Origin: Anaerolineae bacterium
GTDB lineage: Bacteria; Chloroflexota; Anaerolineae; Aggregatilineales; Phototrophicaceae
Direction of reading: 5' to 3'
DNA: 59,830 nt
Assembly (NCBI GenBank): GCA_022842885.1
Contig: JALHOR010000023.1
Location: 1-59,830, forward strand
Numbering within the stretch: position 1 is the first letter of the stretch; the number at the start of each line of letters is the position of its first letter. This document shows, piece by piece, positions 8,577 to 16,238 of this stretch. Both the position numbers and the translations under genes were made by a program. A model generated the notes under the pieces. It ran no database searches. It was not told the origin of the DNA and was given only the letters and a program-made list of their open reading frames with translations.

Positions 8577-9047
8577 TTCATCCACCGGGGTAATCAAACG
8601 TCCATTCACGGGGGATGATAACACAATCGAAGTGGTGGTTTGCGAATATTCGCCCAATGCGCCTAAGATTCGTTCCAGATGTTTCACCGTTGGGACAGCG
8701 ACCTTGATAAAAAAACAGTCATTGCCAATGACATGATGTGCCTCTAACACTTCGGGCATGGTTTTGACAACTTCTTGCAATTGTTTTTCGCGGTTGCCCG
8801 CATTGGCAACGCGCACAAACGCCAGTATTGGCAAGCCCACATTCTCCAAATTCACGACGGTGCGGTAGCCTTCAATGATGCCCGCTTCTTCCAAACGGCG
8901 CACCCGTTCCATGACGGCAGGCGACGATAAGCCCACGCGCCGCCCCAATTCAGCATAAGATAAGCGGGCATCTTGCTGCAATTCTTCCAGAATGCGCCAG
9001 CCAGTTTCATCTAGGATTTTATCGTTTTCCAAATTTAAACCATTCAT
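8532..9047 (-). CDS. Lrp/AsnC family transcriptional regulator
   Basis: 171 residues. The N-terminal winged helix-turn-helix covers about residues 13-65 (LDETGWRILEELQQDARLS, then the recognition helix in SSPAVMERVRRLEEAGII). A RAM/AsnC ligand-binding domain follows (VGLPILAFVRV, MPEVLEAHHVIGNDCFFIKV). These proteins form octamers that respond to amino acids. The gene faces a divergent small gene across an AT-rich 153-base region with inverted repeats, so self-regulation is likely. The 3' end overlaps the Lgt-like gene by 45 bases in convergent orientation. Confidence 0.93.
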   Translation of the reverse strand: MNGLNLENDKILDETGWRILEELQQDARLSYAELGRRVGLSSPAVMERVRRLEEAGIIEGYRTVVNLENVGLPILAFVRVANAGNREKQLQEVVKTMPEVLEAHHVIGNDCFFIKVAVPTVKHLERILGALGEYSQTTTSIVLSSPVNGRLITPVDELFAAQPTPNGKIRR

Positions 9048-9076
9048 GCCTATTGACCTTTGATTAAAAGGTGATT

Positions 9077-9106
9077 TAGTTTATTTAACTACGATTTTAA
9101 CAAAAT
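9077..9106. promoter_or_regulatory. Candidate Lrp operator: two AT-rich inverted repeats
   Basis: TAGTT-tattt-AACTA (9077-9091) is a 15-base inverted repeat. ATTTT-aac-AAAAT (9094-9106) follows directly. Both lie between the Lrp gene and the divergent gene at 9201. Length and base content fit Lrp-type sites. Assignment to this regulator is an inference from position. Confidence 0.4.
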
Positions 9107-9200
9107 TCTAGCAAAATGGTATTAAAAGGTTATGTTTCAGATTCACGATTTGGGTGTATCATCGTGTATATGGGAAGGGACTACTCACGGAGAAAACGTT

Positions 9201-9575
9201 ATGTCCACTACACATCCTGTTATTGTATATTCTGGTACATTAGAACGCACTGAAAGTCTCAACACCTTAGCCGAAGCGCGGGGCTGGTATGTCTTTAGCG
9301 CCAGTTCGATGTTGGAAACATTAGGGCAAACGGTGATGTTCTTCCCGGATGTCGTTATTCTGGAAGATGCCCCGGATGCATCGCTCGCACATGATATTTT
9401 TGACCACCTCACTTCGATTCAGCATGAACCCATGCTCATCTTGTCGGACACGCCTGAAGATTGGGAAATTGCCAGCGATAGCATGATTCAAGTGATGCCA
9501 CGCTCTAGCAGCGTACTGGATATTGCCGATACCCTCTTGGCAATAACGGCGGGCTATGTCCCGCAGTGGCAATAA
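9201..9575 (+). CDS. Receiver-like (CheY-fold) single-domain protein, degenerate
   Basis: 124 residues with an alternating strand/helix pattern like a response-regulator receiver: HPVIVYSG (strand 1), FPDVVILED (strand 3), EPMLILSDTP (strand 4) and IQVMPRSSSVLDIADTLLAI (strand 5 and last helix). The acidic pair after strand 1 is missing and the conserved lysine of strand 5 reads Arg, so phosphorylation is doubtful. The ATG at 9201 has ACGGAGAA upstream; an earlier ATG at 9132 lacks a ribosome site. It is divergent from the Lrp gene and followed by a terminator hairpin, so it is monocistronic. Confidence 0.6.
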   Translation: MSTTHPVIVYSGTLERTESLNTLAEARGWYVFSASSMLETLGQTVMFFPDVVILEDAPDASLAHDIFDHLTSIQHEPMLILSDTPEDWEIASDSMIQVMPRSSSVLDIADTLLAITAGYVPQWQ

Positions 9576-9608
9576 CTGCCAAAACACATCCATGATTTTT
9601 TATGAGGA

Positions 9609-9634
9609 CATGTTTTGCCGTGTCCCTCTTTTTT
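9609..9634 (+). terminator. Terminator after the receiver-like gene
   Basis: The stem GGACATG / CGTGTCC (one G-U pair), with a short TTTTGC loop, is followed by CTCTTTTTT. This is a standard intrinsic terminator just downstream of the stop at 9575. Confidence 0.65.
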
Positions 9635-9660
9635 GGCAAGACTATCAAAAATCAGCATTT

Positions 9661-9698
9661 GCATTAAAAGGCATGTTCACAAAAACATGCCTTTATGC
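9661..9698. other. Strong perfect hairpin upstream of the nitrilase gene
   Basis: AAAGGCATGTT (9667-9677) pairs perfectly with AACATGCCTTT (9684-9694) around a six-base loop. GCAT and ATGC extend the stem outside a short bulge. There is no T run after it, so it is not a classic terminator. It lies 60 bases before the next start. Confidence 0.55.
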
Positions 9699-9757
9699 AT
9701 TCTGGCGCGATTTTCGCTAAGATTAAGCGATACCTTTAGTAACCGACGGAGTTTTTT

Positions 9758-10621
9758 ATGCGAATGAAAATTGGGCTGGCGCAGATGTACCCCAAATTAG
9801 GCGATATTCAGCATAACTTGGACGCCCATCTAAAATTTGTTGAGCAGGCGCGGCAGCAGCAAGTCGAATTAGTGGTATTCCCAGAACTTTCGATGGCAGG
9901 CTATCAAGTACAGGATTTGGTGCCGGAAGTGGCGTTAAAAGCCCATGCCCAAGATAAGATTTTCGCACAATTGTTAGATGCCAGCCGCCAGTTAGATATG
10001 GTAGTTGGTTTTGTGCATGAAGATGAGCGTGAACGGTTTTATATTGCCGATGCCTATTTGAGCCAAGGTGAAGTGGTGCATATTCATCATAAGCTCTATT
10101 TGCCCACCTATACGATGTTCGACGAATCGCGTTACTTCGCGCAAGGTAACGCTGTCCGTGCCTTTGATACCCGCTTTGGGCGTGTGGGAATGCTCATCTG
10201 TGAAGATTTTTGGCATATGTCGCCTGCCTATGTGTTGTGGATGGATGGCGCGGATATTTTCATCTTGAACAGCGCCAGCCCCGGACGTGGCTTAGATACA
10301 GAAGATAGATTGTCGGGGTCACGGTGGGTTGAATTGGTGAATCAGGCGTATGGCAGCATGTTCACCGCCTATATCATCCATTGCAACCGCGTGGGCTATG
10401 AAGATGGCAAAGTTTTCTGGGGCGGGTCTTCGGTTGTGAATCCTGATGGCGAATTTTTAATTAAAGGCACGTATTTTGATGAGGCGCTGTTGGTGCAAGA
10501 CATTGATTTGAATGAACTGCATCGCACCCGCGCCCGGCTGCCCCTGCTGCGTGATGAACGCCCCGGACTGGTGAGCCGGGAACTGAAGCGCATTTTGGAT
10601 GCGAAGTTATCTGAGAAATAA
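9758..10621 (+). CDS. Carbon-nitrogen hydrolase (nitrilase superfamily amidase)
   Basis: 287-residue single-domain nitrilase-fold enzyme. The Glu-Lys-Cys triad is visible: glutamate in VVFPELSMAGY (about residue 44), lysine in HHKLYLPTYTMFDE (about 113), and cysteine in GMLICEDFW (about 149). The LICEDFWH context and overall sequence resemble the glutaminase (N-terminal) domain of glutamine-dependent NAD synthetases. A separate nadE without that domain lies at 23915-24787, so this protein might supply ammonia to it. That link is inference. Other amidase roles are possible. A terminator follows at 10646. Confidence 0.85.
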   Translation: MRMKIGLAQMYPKLGDIQHNLDAHLKFVEQARQQQVELVVFPELSMAGYQVQDLVPEVALKAHAQDKIFAQLLDASRQLDMVVGFVHEDERERFYIADAYLSQGEVVHIHHKLYLPTYTMFDESRYFAQGNAVRAFDTRFGRVGMLICEDFWHMSPAYVLWMDGADIFILNSASPGRGLDTEDRLSGSRWVELVNQAYGSMFTAYIIHCNRVGYEDGKVFWGGSSVVNPDGEFLIKGTYFDEALLVQDIDLNELHRTRARLPLLRDERPGLVSRELKRILDAKLSEK

Positions 10622-10645
10622 GCAAATTTCCAAGATTTTTATGCA

Positions 10646-10677
10646 AATCCCCCATCACTGTGGGGGATTTTTATTTT
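10646..10677 (+). terminator. Terminator after the nitrilase gene
   Basis: A nine-pair stem, AATCCCCCA / TGGGGGATT, with a TCACTG loop is followed by TTTATTTTT. Confidence 0.85.
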
Positions 10678-10691
10678 TGATAAAGTGTTTT

Positions 10692-12077
10692 TCATGCCGG
10701 ATGATGCGCCTTCAGCGCGGCGATTAACTGGCGGGTGAGTTTGGGGACAATACCTTCAGTTTCCCAACGAGTCGCGTTTTCTAGGGCTGGCACAATAAAA
10801 TGATGATAGCTAATCACTTCGTATAGCTTGCTAACCACTTCGGCACGTTGATAAATTTTCGCCAAGTTCGAGAGCGATTCGTAGCGCGTCCAACCCTCTA
10901 AATAGGCACGCAACAAGCGTTGGCGGGCATCCGGTATGTGGGCAAACGGCGTTCCCATCTTTGCCAAGAAATGCGGCATATCAAAAAACGGATGCGAAAT
11001 CGAACTATCCGACCAATCGAAAAAGACGGGCTGCTGATTGTGTGGTTGTATCGCCACATTGCCTGCCCAAAAATCGCCATGCACGATAGACAACGGCACT
11101 TTGTAATCCAGCAAGTCATAACACAACTCTTTGAGCGTGCGGGCATGACTCGCCAAAAATTCTTTTTCATCGTCTTGTAAGTTGGCGGGCATGTCTGCCA
11201 TCAAACGGTCAATTTGCGTACTCAAATAATCAATGTGTCTATCGGGCAAGCCTAACCCAATCAGCAAATGGGTGTTTTCCACCAAGTCCATTTGAATTTC
11301 GGCAAAGGCACGGATGGCTTTTTCCCAGACTTCAATATGTGGCGAGTCAGTCAGCAGTGTGCCTTTAAATTCGCGGGTGAGCATCCATGCTTGTTCAACA
11401 TTCACCGCCACCACTTCGGGGATTTGCTTGGGATAACGGATAGACAAGACACGGGTCACGACAGGTTCATACGAGAAAGCCGCGTGGCAGGCTTTGAAAT
11501 AGAGCGCGTTGCTGGTGGTAGATACCCGCAAGGTCGAAGACCGTGACCCCACGCGCACCTGTTCAACATTACCATTTACATGCATATCAAGGCGGTCTGC
11601 CAAATCCAACATCCACGCTTCAATCTCACGGAACCAACCACGTTTTGACCATGGCACGCGCAGCGCCGCTTTGCCTTCCATGCCATGCCACAAAAACCAA
11701 GTGCGGATAATTACTTTTTGTTCATTGGAAATGTGAGGGTGTTCGGCAATTTCTTGGGCATTTAACCAGAACGCATTTTGCGGCAGTTGCAAGGTGTTAT
11801 TAAGGCTGTCTAGCGCATAAAAACGTTTTTCGGTACGAAGGTTGGCGTCATACGCTGCCCGCAAACAACCGAGTGTGGCAGTGCGAATACCCGTAGCGCG
11901 GGCGGCAGCCCGGTTCAAATGACCGACGCTACCAATGTCCGCGACATCGGTATGCAGATACGGCAAATGGCAACTGTCGCTGTCCGTCATGAACAGCGCC
12001 CGTGCTTCAGTGGGGTGAGGAATAATCAGATAACAATCCACAGGCACAGTCGCAGCAGAATACCCGGTTACGTTCAT
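10692..12077 (-). CDS. Phosphotransferase (APH/choline kinase fold) with Nudix-like N-terminus
   Basis: 461 residues. The C-terminal part (about 190-450) is an APH-type kinase. It has the catalytic loop IVHGDFWAGNV and the metal-binding FFDWSDSSISHPFFDMPHF, both typical of the family, which phosphorylates small hydroxylated compounds. The N-terminal 170 residues have a strand pattern (DCYLIIPHPTEARALFM, then a helix after RAAARATGI, then KRFYALDS) suggestive of a Nudix fold. They lack the GX5EX7REUXEEXGU box, so that reading is uncertain. The substrate is unknown. It is convergent with the nitrilase gene and alone in its operon. Confidence 0.8.
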   Translation of the reverse strand: MNVTGYSAATVPVDCYLIIPHPTEARALFMTDSDSCHLPYLHTDVADIGSVGHLNRAAARATGIRTATLGCLRAAYDANLRTEKRFYALDSLNNTLQLPQNAFWLNAQEIAEHPHISNEQKVIIRTWFLWHGMEGKAALRVPWSKRGWFREIEAWMLDLADRLDMHVNGNVEQVRVGSRSSTLRVSTTSNALYFKACHAAFSYEPVVTRVLSIRYPKQIPEVVAVNVEQAWMLTREFKGTLLTDSPHIEVWEKAIRAFAEIQMDLVENTHLLIGLGLPDRHIDYLSTQIDRLMADMPANLQDDEKEFLASHARTLKELCYDLLDYKVPLSIVHGDFWAGNVAIQPHNQQPVFFDWSDSSISHPFFDMPHFLAKMGTPFAHIPDARQRLLRAYLEGWTRYESLSNLAKIYQRAEVVSKLYEVISYHHFIVPALENATRWETEGIVPKLTRQLIAALKAHHPA

Positions 12078-12284
12078 GGCGAAATTTCCGGCTTAGGTTG
12101 CAGATACTTTCTATTAATATACCGCAACATTACCAAAAATCAACCTATTGAGCAGGAATTTTAACAACTTCTAGATGCTTTCAGCATAACATTATTCTCT
12201 ATCGGATTGCAAAACAATATTGGAAGCATGACGATAGTCCTGCTTCAGTCGCAAAAATAGCCTCTAATTGGAGCAACCTCAAGC

Positions 12285-12309
12285 GGGCATGATGATTATT
12301 CTCATGCCC
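12285..12309 (-). terminator. Hairpin downstream of the thioredoxin-like gene
   Basis: A perfect eight-pair stem, GGGCATGA / TCATGCCC, with a nine-base loop starts 13 bases past the stop at 12322. No T run follows on the minus strand, so termination is possible but unproven. Confidence 0.35.
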
Positions 12310-12321
12310 ATTGGGTGATAA

Positions 12322-13098
12322 TTAGGAGTCTTCATCAAGGTCGCTGCTGAGAATCACATAATCACCGGAGACATACGCTGTGGCATCGCCAAATAAAATT
12401 TGATACCACCTGTTGTTTTCAGATAGGATATAGTAGGCTTCGTTGGGGAAGATGCGCCCGATAATCTCAAAATTAGTGCTGGGTCCGCTGCGAACATTCA
12501 GCGGTTCAGTGGGAGTGAGTCCTGCCAGTGCCGGGATTTCGGTGCTGGTTGCGTCATGTTGTGGCGGTGTATAAGGTTCTGCCAGCAGCGTTTGGATGGC
12601 TTTTTCGGTGGTGGCATAAGCCCCTTCGCCAATATGTTTATAGCGAATATTGCCCCATTTATCTATCAAATAAATCGTGGGCCAATAACGATTCTGGTAC
12701 GCTGACCATGTTTCACGGTCATTATCCTGCAAGATGGGATAAGCGACTTCTAATCGTCCCACAGCATCACGCAGATTATTTAAGTCGGCTTCGTACCCAA
12801 ATTCTGGATAATGATTGCCAATCACCACTAACCCATCTTCGGCATATGTCTCATGCCAACCACTAACATAGGGCAGCGTGCGAATACAATTGATACAGCC
12901 AAATGTCCACATTTCCAGCAACACAACGTTGCCGCGCAAGGTCGCCAATTTCAACGGTGTGGTGGTGTTTAGCCAGATGCCTTCATGCAATTCAGGTGCG
13001 GTTGCCAAGATGGGCAAAATGACCGTATTTTGTTGGGCGATAGCCGTGCCGGAAAATAAAGCCGCCGCCAATACAAGTAAAAAACGTCGCAGAGTCAT
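12322..13098 (-). CDS. Secreted thioredoxin-like protein with C-terminal SH3 domain
   Basis: 258 residues with a cleavable signal peptide (MTLRRFLLVLAAALFSGTAIAQ). The thioredoxin/TlpA-AhpC domain spans about residues 40-170: VVLLEMWTFGCINCIRTLPYV carries the redox CINC pair, and RYWPTIYLIDKWGNIRY holds the cis-proline strand. It resembles the DipZ C-terminal type. After a Thr/Pro linker, the last 60 residues form a bacterial SH3 domain (LNVRSGPSTNFEIIGRI, WYQILFG, AYVSGDYV), which may bind cell wall. Its likely role is extracytoplasmic disulfide chemistry; no membrane electron donor is next to it. GGGGG precedes the ATG. Confidence 0.87.
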   Translation of the reverse strand: MTLRRFLLVLAAALFSGTAIAQQNTVILPILATAPELHEGIWLNTTTPLKLATLRGNVVLLEMWTFGCINCIRTLPYVSGWHETYAEDGLVVIGNHYPEFGYEADLNNLRDAVGRLEVAYPILQDNDRETWSAYQNRYWPTIYLIDKWGNIRYKHIGEGAYATTEKAIQTLLAEPYTPPQHDATSTEIPALAGLTPTEPLNVRSGPSTNFEIIGRIFPNEAYYILSENNRWYQILFGDATAYVSGDYVILSSDLDEDS

Positions 13099-13240
13099 AA
13101 CATCCCCCGTGTCGAAAGTGTTGGTTAGGGGTGTTATATGCCAAAAGAATTACACAACGCTATCGAAATGCTTACAGAATTATGCCAAAAACGCAAACAG
13201 GCGCAACGAATGCGCCCGTGATGATATTTTGCAAATGAGG

Positions 13241-13396
13241 TTATCGGCGATGATAATCGGGGTTGCGGACAGGCACTGGAACAGGCGCCGGTTTGCGCCG
13301 CTTTTTATTGGGATTCAGGACTTCCCCTAATCTCTCGGCGATTTCGCGCCCTAATGCAATAAGGTCATCTATGAGAGATTGTGCGACGGCGAACAC
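13241..13396 (-). CDS. Small 51-residue protein downstream of tRNA-Ala
   Basis: A short frame with a GTG start at 13396 and AAAGGG seven bases upstream, ending TAA at 13241. The product starts VFAVAQSLIDDLIALGREIAERLGEVL, an amphipathic helix. It then turns basic and proline-rich (KKRRKPAPVPVPVRNP). It follows tRNA-Ala by 37 bases on the same strand. No family is recognised. The spacing of the ribosome site and the clear two-part composition argue for a real gene, but no homology support is available. Confidence 0.45.
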   Translation of the reverse strand: MFAVAQSLIDDLIALGREIAERLGEVLNPNKKRRKPAPVPVPVRNPDYHRR

Positions 13397-13433
13397 AAGG
13401 CAACCCTTTCAGATTATGGAATTGGTTGTGGAG

Positions 13434-13506
13434 TGGACCTAAAGAGACTCGAACTCATGACCTCTTCAATGCCATTGAAGCGCTCTCCCAACTGAGCTAT
13501 AGGCCC
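13434..13506 (-). tRNA. tRNA-Ala(GGC)
   Basis: 73 bases on the minus strand. The acceptor arm GGGCCTA / TAGGTCC has one G-U pair, the D arm is GCTC / GAGC, and the anticodon stem CTTCA / TGAAG has loop ATGGCAT (anticodon GGC at 13471-13473). The T loop is TTCGAGT with one mismatch in its stem. The discriminator is A and CCA is not encoded. It reads GCC codons. Confidence 0.95.
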
Positions 13507-13582
13507 CCATGCATAATATAGATTTTAGCCTCACAGCCTCGTAGTTGTCAATATAGAATCGTGCGCTCACAGCAAATTATCA

Positions 13583-13915
13583 TCAACGCGCAAAATTGCG
13601 GTCAATCAGGCGCATGGCAAATATGAACAGAATCGCCCCCATCGTGCCAACTGCCAAAAAGCCGATGAACGGAATATCCAGCGCCCCACCCCAGCCCAAC
13701 AGATGGAACACAAAAGACCCGGTGATGCCACCCAACAACCCTAAAATGATGTTGCCGACAATGCCATAACCACGCCCGCGAATGATGCTGCCCGCTAGGT
13801 AGCCGATAATGCCCCATACCACCAGCGCCATCAGAATATCAAACAACCCGCCGAATAAAAAATTACCGGCGACAAAAACAATGACTAACGTAACGAACAG
13901 CGCCCCCAGCGACAT
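13583..13915 (-). CDS. GlsB/YeaQ/YmgE-family membrane protein
   Basis: A 110-residue, very hydrophobic protein with about four membrane segments. The core GIIGYLAGSIIRGRGYGIVGNIILGLLGGITGSFVF carries the glycine-rich double-loop pattern of the transglycosylase-associated or GlsB/YeaQ family. Members are small inner-membrane proteins often induced by stress; their biochemical role is unknown. An extra N-terminal segment is present compared with the usual 80-90 residues. GGAGTG lies nine bases before the ATG. The DUF1330 gene is 71 bases upstream on the same strand. Confidence 0.88.
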   Translation of the reverse strand: MSLGALFVTLVIVFVAGNFLFGGLFDILMALVVWGIIGYLAGSIIRGRGYGIVGNIILGLLGGITGSFVFHLLGWGGALDIPFIGFLAVGTMGAILFIFAMRLIDRNFAR

Positions 13916-13986
13916 ATGCTTTCACTCCTTGAATGCTTGTGTTATTTTGTGATACGCAAAAATTGTCGGTGAGTTTCGTAAAATTT

Positions 13987-14280
13987 TTATGAAGCCCCTT
14001 CGATAAAAATTAGATTGCTGATGGCGTATTTTTGGCGCAGTGCCTTAGCAACGGTATATTCGGGCGATTCGTACCAACGCCGGGCGGTTGCCATATCTGC
14101 AAATTCCAGAATCACCAACCGCTGCGGCTGCCAAGTGCCTTCTTCGACGGTGATCGCACCGCCGCGCACCAGAAAAGTGCCGCCGTATTGGTCTAATGCT
14201 GCCGTGCTAAGTTTACGATATTCGGCATAACCATCGGCATCTTGCACCTGTACTTCAACAATAACATAGGCTTTGGGCAT
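13987..14280 (-). CDS. DUF1330 family protein
   Basis: 97 residues, typical DUF1330 length. It has AYVIVEVQVQDADGYAEY at the start, then YGGTFLVRGG, LVILEFADMATARRWYESPEY, and IFIEG at the end. This is a dimeric alpha-beta barrel (ferredoxin-like) fold whose function is not known. It sits 24 bases downstream of the phoD-like gene on the same strand, so it may be cotranscribed with it. Confidence 0.9.
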   Translation of the reverse strand: MPKAYVIVEVQVQDADGYAEYRKLSTAALDQYGGTFLVRGGAITVEEGTWQPQRLVILEFADMATARRWYESPEYTVAKALRQKYAISNLIFIEGAS

Positions 14281-14304
14281 AGCGTGTCTCTTTCTGGTAT
14301 GGTT

Positions 14305-16113
14305 TTAACGTTGCGGTGTCACCACCAATTGATTAATGACTTCGGGTTTGAGCGCCAGAATATCTTGGGAACGCTTGGTGGCATCTTCCGGCGAATATGC
14401 CGGGATACCCCACGTCGTAATCGTCAATACCTGTGTATCGGGCGCAACATCAAATTCTGTCCAGCCGAACACATGCCCGGCGATATACTCCCCTTTGACC
14501 AATTCAGCATTAATAAGCGAATTCGCCAAGCCCAAATCTTCAAATCCCTGCAACTGCATGGCATATTGGTTAAACAAACCCAACAGCACTTTATCTTTTT
14601 CCGGAATGCTCATTTTCTGATACGCCTCATAATCTGGCTGTGAAATCAGACCAAATTGTGCCGCACCATCCACTGTTGCCGCGCCCGTCGGTGGATAAAA
14701 TGCTACGGGACCGGTTGTGACTTCAAAAACATGCGTGGGAATAAAGTCGCCATTGGTTTCGGTCTGGTAGAAGATTTTGTTGATATACGTCGAATGCACA
14801 TCGGCGGCAATAAAGACAACGTTACGAATGGCGTTGTCTTCGATAAATTGCAGCACTTCGGTACGTTCTGGTGCGTAGCCTTCCCAACGGTCATTGCCAC
14901 CGAACCAACCCATTTGCTGCATGGGTTCGGGAATCATGACAAATTTCCAAGTGATGCTCGCTTCATGTGCCGACTGCAAATCGCGTTTTAAATCTTCGAC
15001 TTGGGTTCTGCCCAGAAAAGTGCGCCCCGGCGTAAACACATCGCGGTTAAAACGATTACGTTCTAATGGGTTAAAAAAGTTCGTCACTGGGTCAACCGAC
15101 TCATCCCGAAAAGACCGCGCATCCAGCACAATCACCGCCGCATCTTCACCATAGATTTGATAGCGATACAGTTTTGGGCGACCTTCCATGCGGTCATCGC
15201 CAGTATTTTCATAAATTTCATCGCGCAACGGGTTATATTCAAAAAATGCCTGCATCCCATTTTGATACAACGCCGTTTGGTTGATGTACGGCACAGTTTC
15301 GCCCCCGAAACGTTCATCGGTGTCTGGGACAGCACCCCCGGCAAAATCGTTGGTCACTTCATGGTCATCAATTGTCGCAAAGACCGTCATCAGCGCCCGC
15401 AATTGTGCCAGAACATTGTTATCGTAACGGGCTGAATAAACTTCATTGTGTTTGACGCGAAAATCTTCTAGGGTGACAGCCTGATATTTTTTGAAATCCA
15501 GCGACGGAATATCAGCATAAATCGTATCGCCATGCAGCACAAAAAACGCCAAGTCACGTTCCAGCGCATTTTTTAATGAGATATACGGACGTAGTTCGCC
15601 GCGCCAATCACCGGAAACGCCAAAGCGTAGTCCGTGTTTGCCCATCTCTGCCGGAGTACGAAAACGCCCTATGGTGGTGTCACCATTTTCGTGAGTGATG
15701 CGATAAACATAGGCAGTGTTGGGCGTCAGATTTTCGATGCGGACTTTTGCCGGAATGGTCACATCCATCACAGCGGCAGTTTGGGTGGCGATGATGGTGC
15801 TGAAATCGTCGGTTTCGGCAACTTCAAAGGTTAAATTACCAAGCAATGCTGACCGCGCCCATAAAACGGTGCTGGTTTGGGTGGTATCGCCAGCCGCAGA
15901 TAAATTAGGAAAAACGGCATTGACGCTCGTTTCTTGTGCTGCGCTGCGGAAGGTGGGTACGCCAATGAGTGCCGCCCCGGCTAACCCGGTGGTGGCGAGT
16001 TTGATAAAATCGCGGCGCGTAATATACGTGATGAATTGGCGCAGCGCCTCTTGTTCGATGTTATTCCACAAGACCGTGTAATTGAAACTTTCGGATTTGG
16101 GAGAATCAGGCAC
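14305..16113 (-). CDS. phoD: PhoD-type alkaline phosphatase, Tat-exported
   Basis: 602 residues. A twin-arginine signal (TRRDFIK at about residue 33, then a hydrophobic stretch and an Ala-rich cleavage region) predicts folded export. After a fibronectin-like N-terminal domain, the metallophosphoesterase core shows VSGDWRG, VLHGDTIYAD, ATIDDHEVTNDF and FIAADVHSTY, which provide metal ligands. PhoD enzymes hydrolyse phosphomono- or diesters outside the cell. The start is a GTG at 16113 with a weak ribosome site. The roughly 30 residues before the RR motif are unusually long, but no internal ATG exists. A terminator upstream separates it from the permease gene. Confidence 0.88.
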   Translation of the reverse strand: MPDSPKSESFNYTVLWNNIEQEALRQFITYITRRDFIKLATTGLAGAALIGVPTFRSAAQETSVNAVFPNLSAAGDTTQTSTVLWARSALLGNLTFEVAETDDFSTIIATQTAAVMDVTIPAKVRIENLTPNTAYVYRITHENGDTTIGRFRTPAEMGKHGLRFGVSGDWRGELRPYISLKNALERDLAFFVLHGDTIYADIPSLDFKKYQAVTLEDFRVKHNEVYSARYDNNVLAQLRALMTVFATIDDHEVTNDFAGGAVPDTDERFGGETVPYINQTALYQNGMQAFFEYNPLRDEIYENTGDDRMEGRPKLYRYQIYGEDAAVIVLDARSFRDESVDPVTNFFNPLERNRFNRDVFTPGRTFLGRTQVEDLKRDLQSAHEASITWKFVMIPEPMQQMGWFGGNDRWEGYAPERTEVLQFIEDNAIRNVVFIAADVHSTYINKIFYQTETNGDFIPTHVFEVTTGPVAFYPPTGAATVDGAAQFGLISQPDYEAYQKMSIPEKDKVLLGLFNQYAMQLQGFEDLGLANSLINAELVKGEYIAGHVFGWTEFDVAPDTQVLTITTWGIPAYSPEDATKRSQDILALKPEVINQLVVTPQR

Positions 16114-16146
16114 AGGGTTTTGCTTTCTGGTTCATTATCAGGAAAG

Positions 16147-16176
16147 AAAAAATCAGGGACAATGTATTGCCCCTGA
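16147..16176 (-). terminator. Terminator after the ABC permease gene
   Basis: On the minus strand TCAGGG-GCAAT-AC-ATTGT-CCCTGA forms a nearly unbroken stem and is followed by six T residues. It lies between the permease stop (16239) and the phoD start (16113). Confidence 0.85.
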
Positions 16177-16238
16177 CTATACTGAGTCATATCTTGCCCT
16201 CACAAGGGGCATTTATTTAACAACGTGCCAAACGCCCA

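Noticed and set aside
13990..16110. Long open frames on the + strand opposite the phoD-like gene
   Set aside because: They follow the codon pattern of the minus-strand gene, have no ribosome sites and give low-complexity products.
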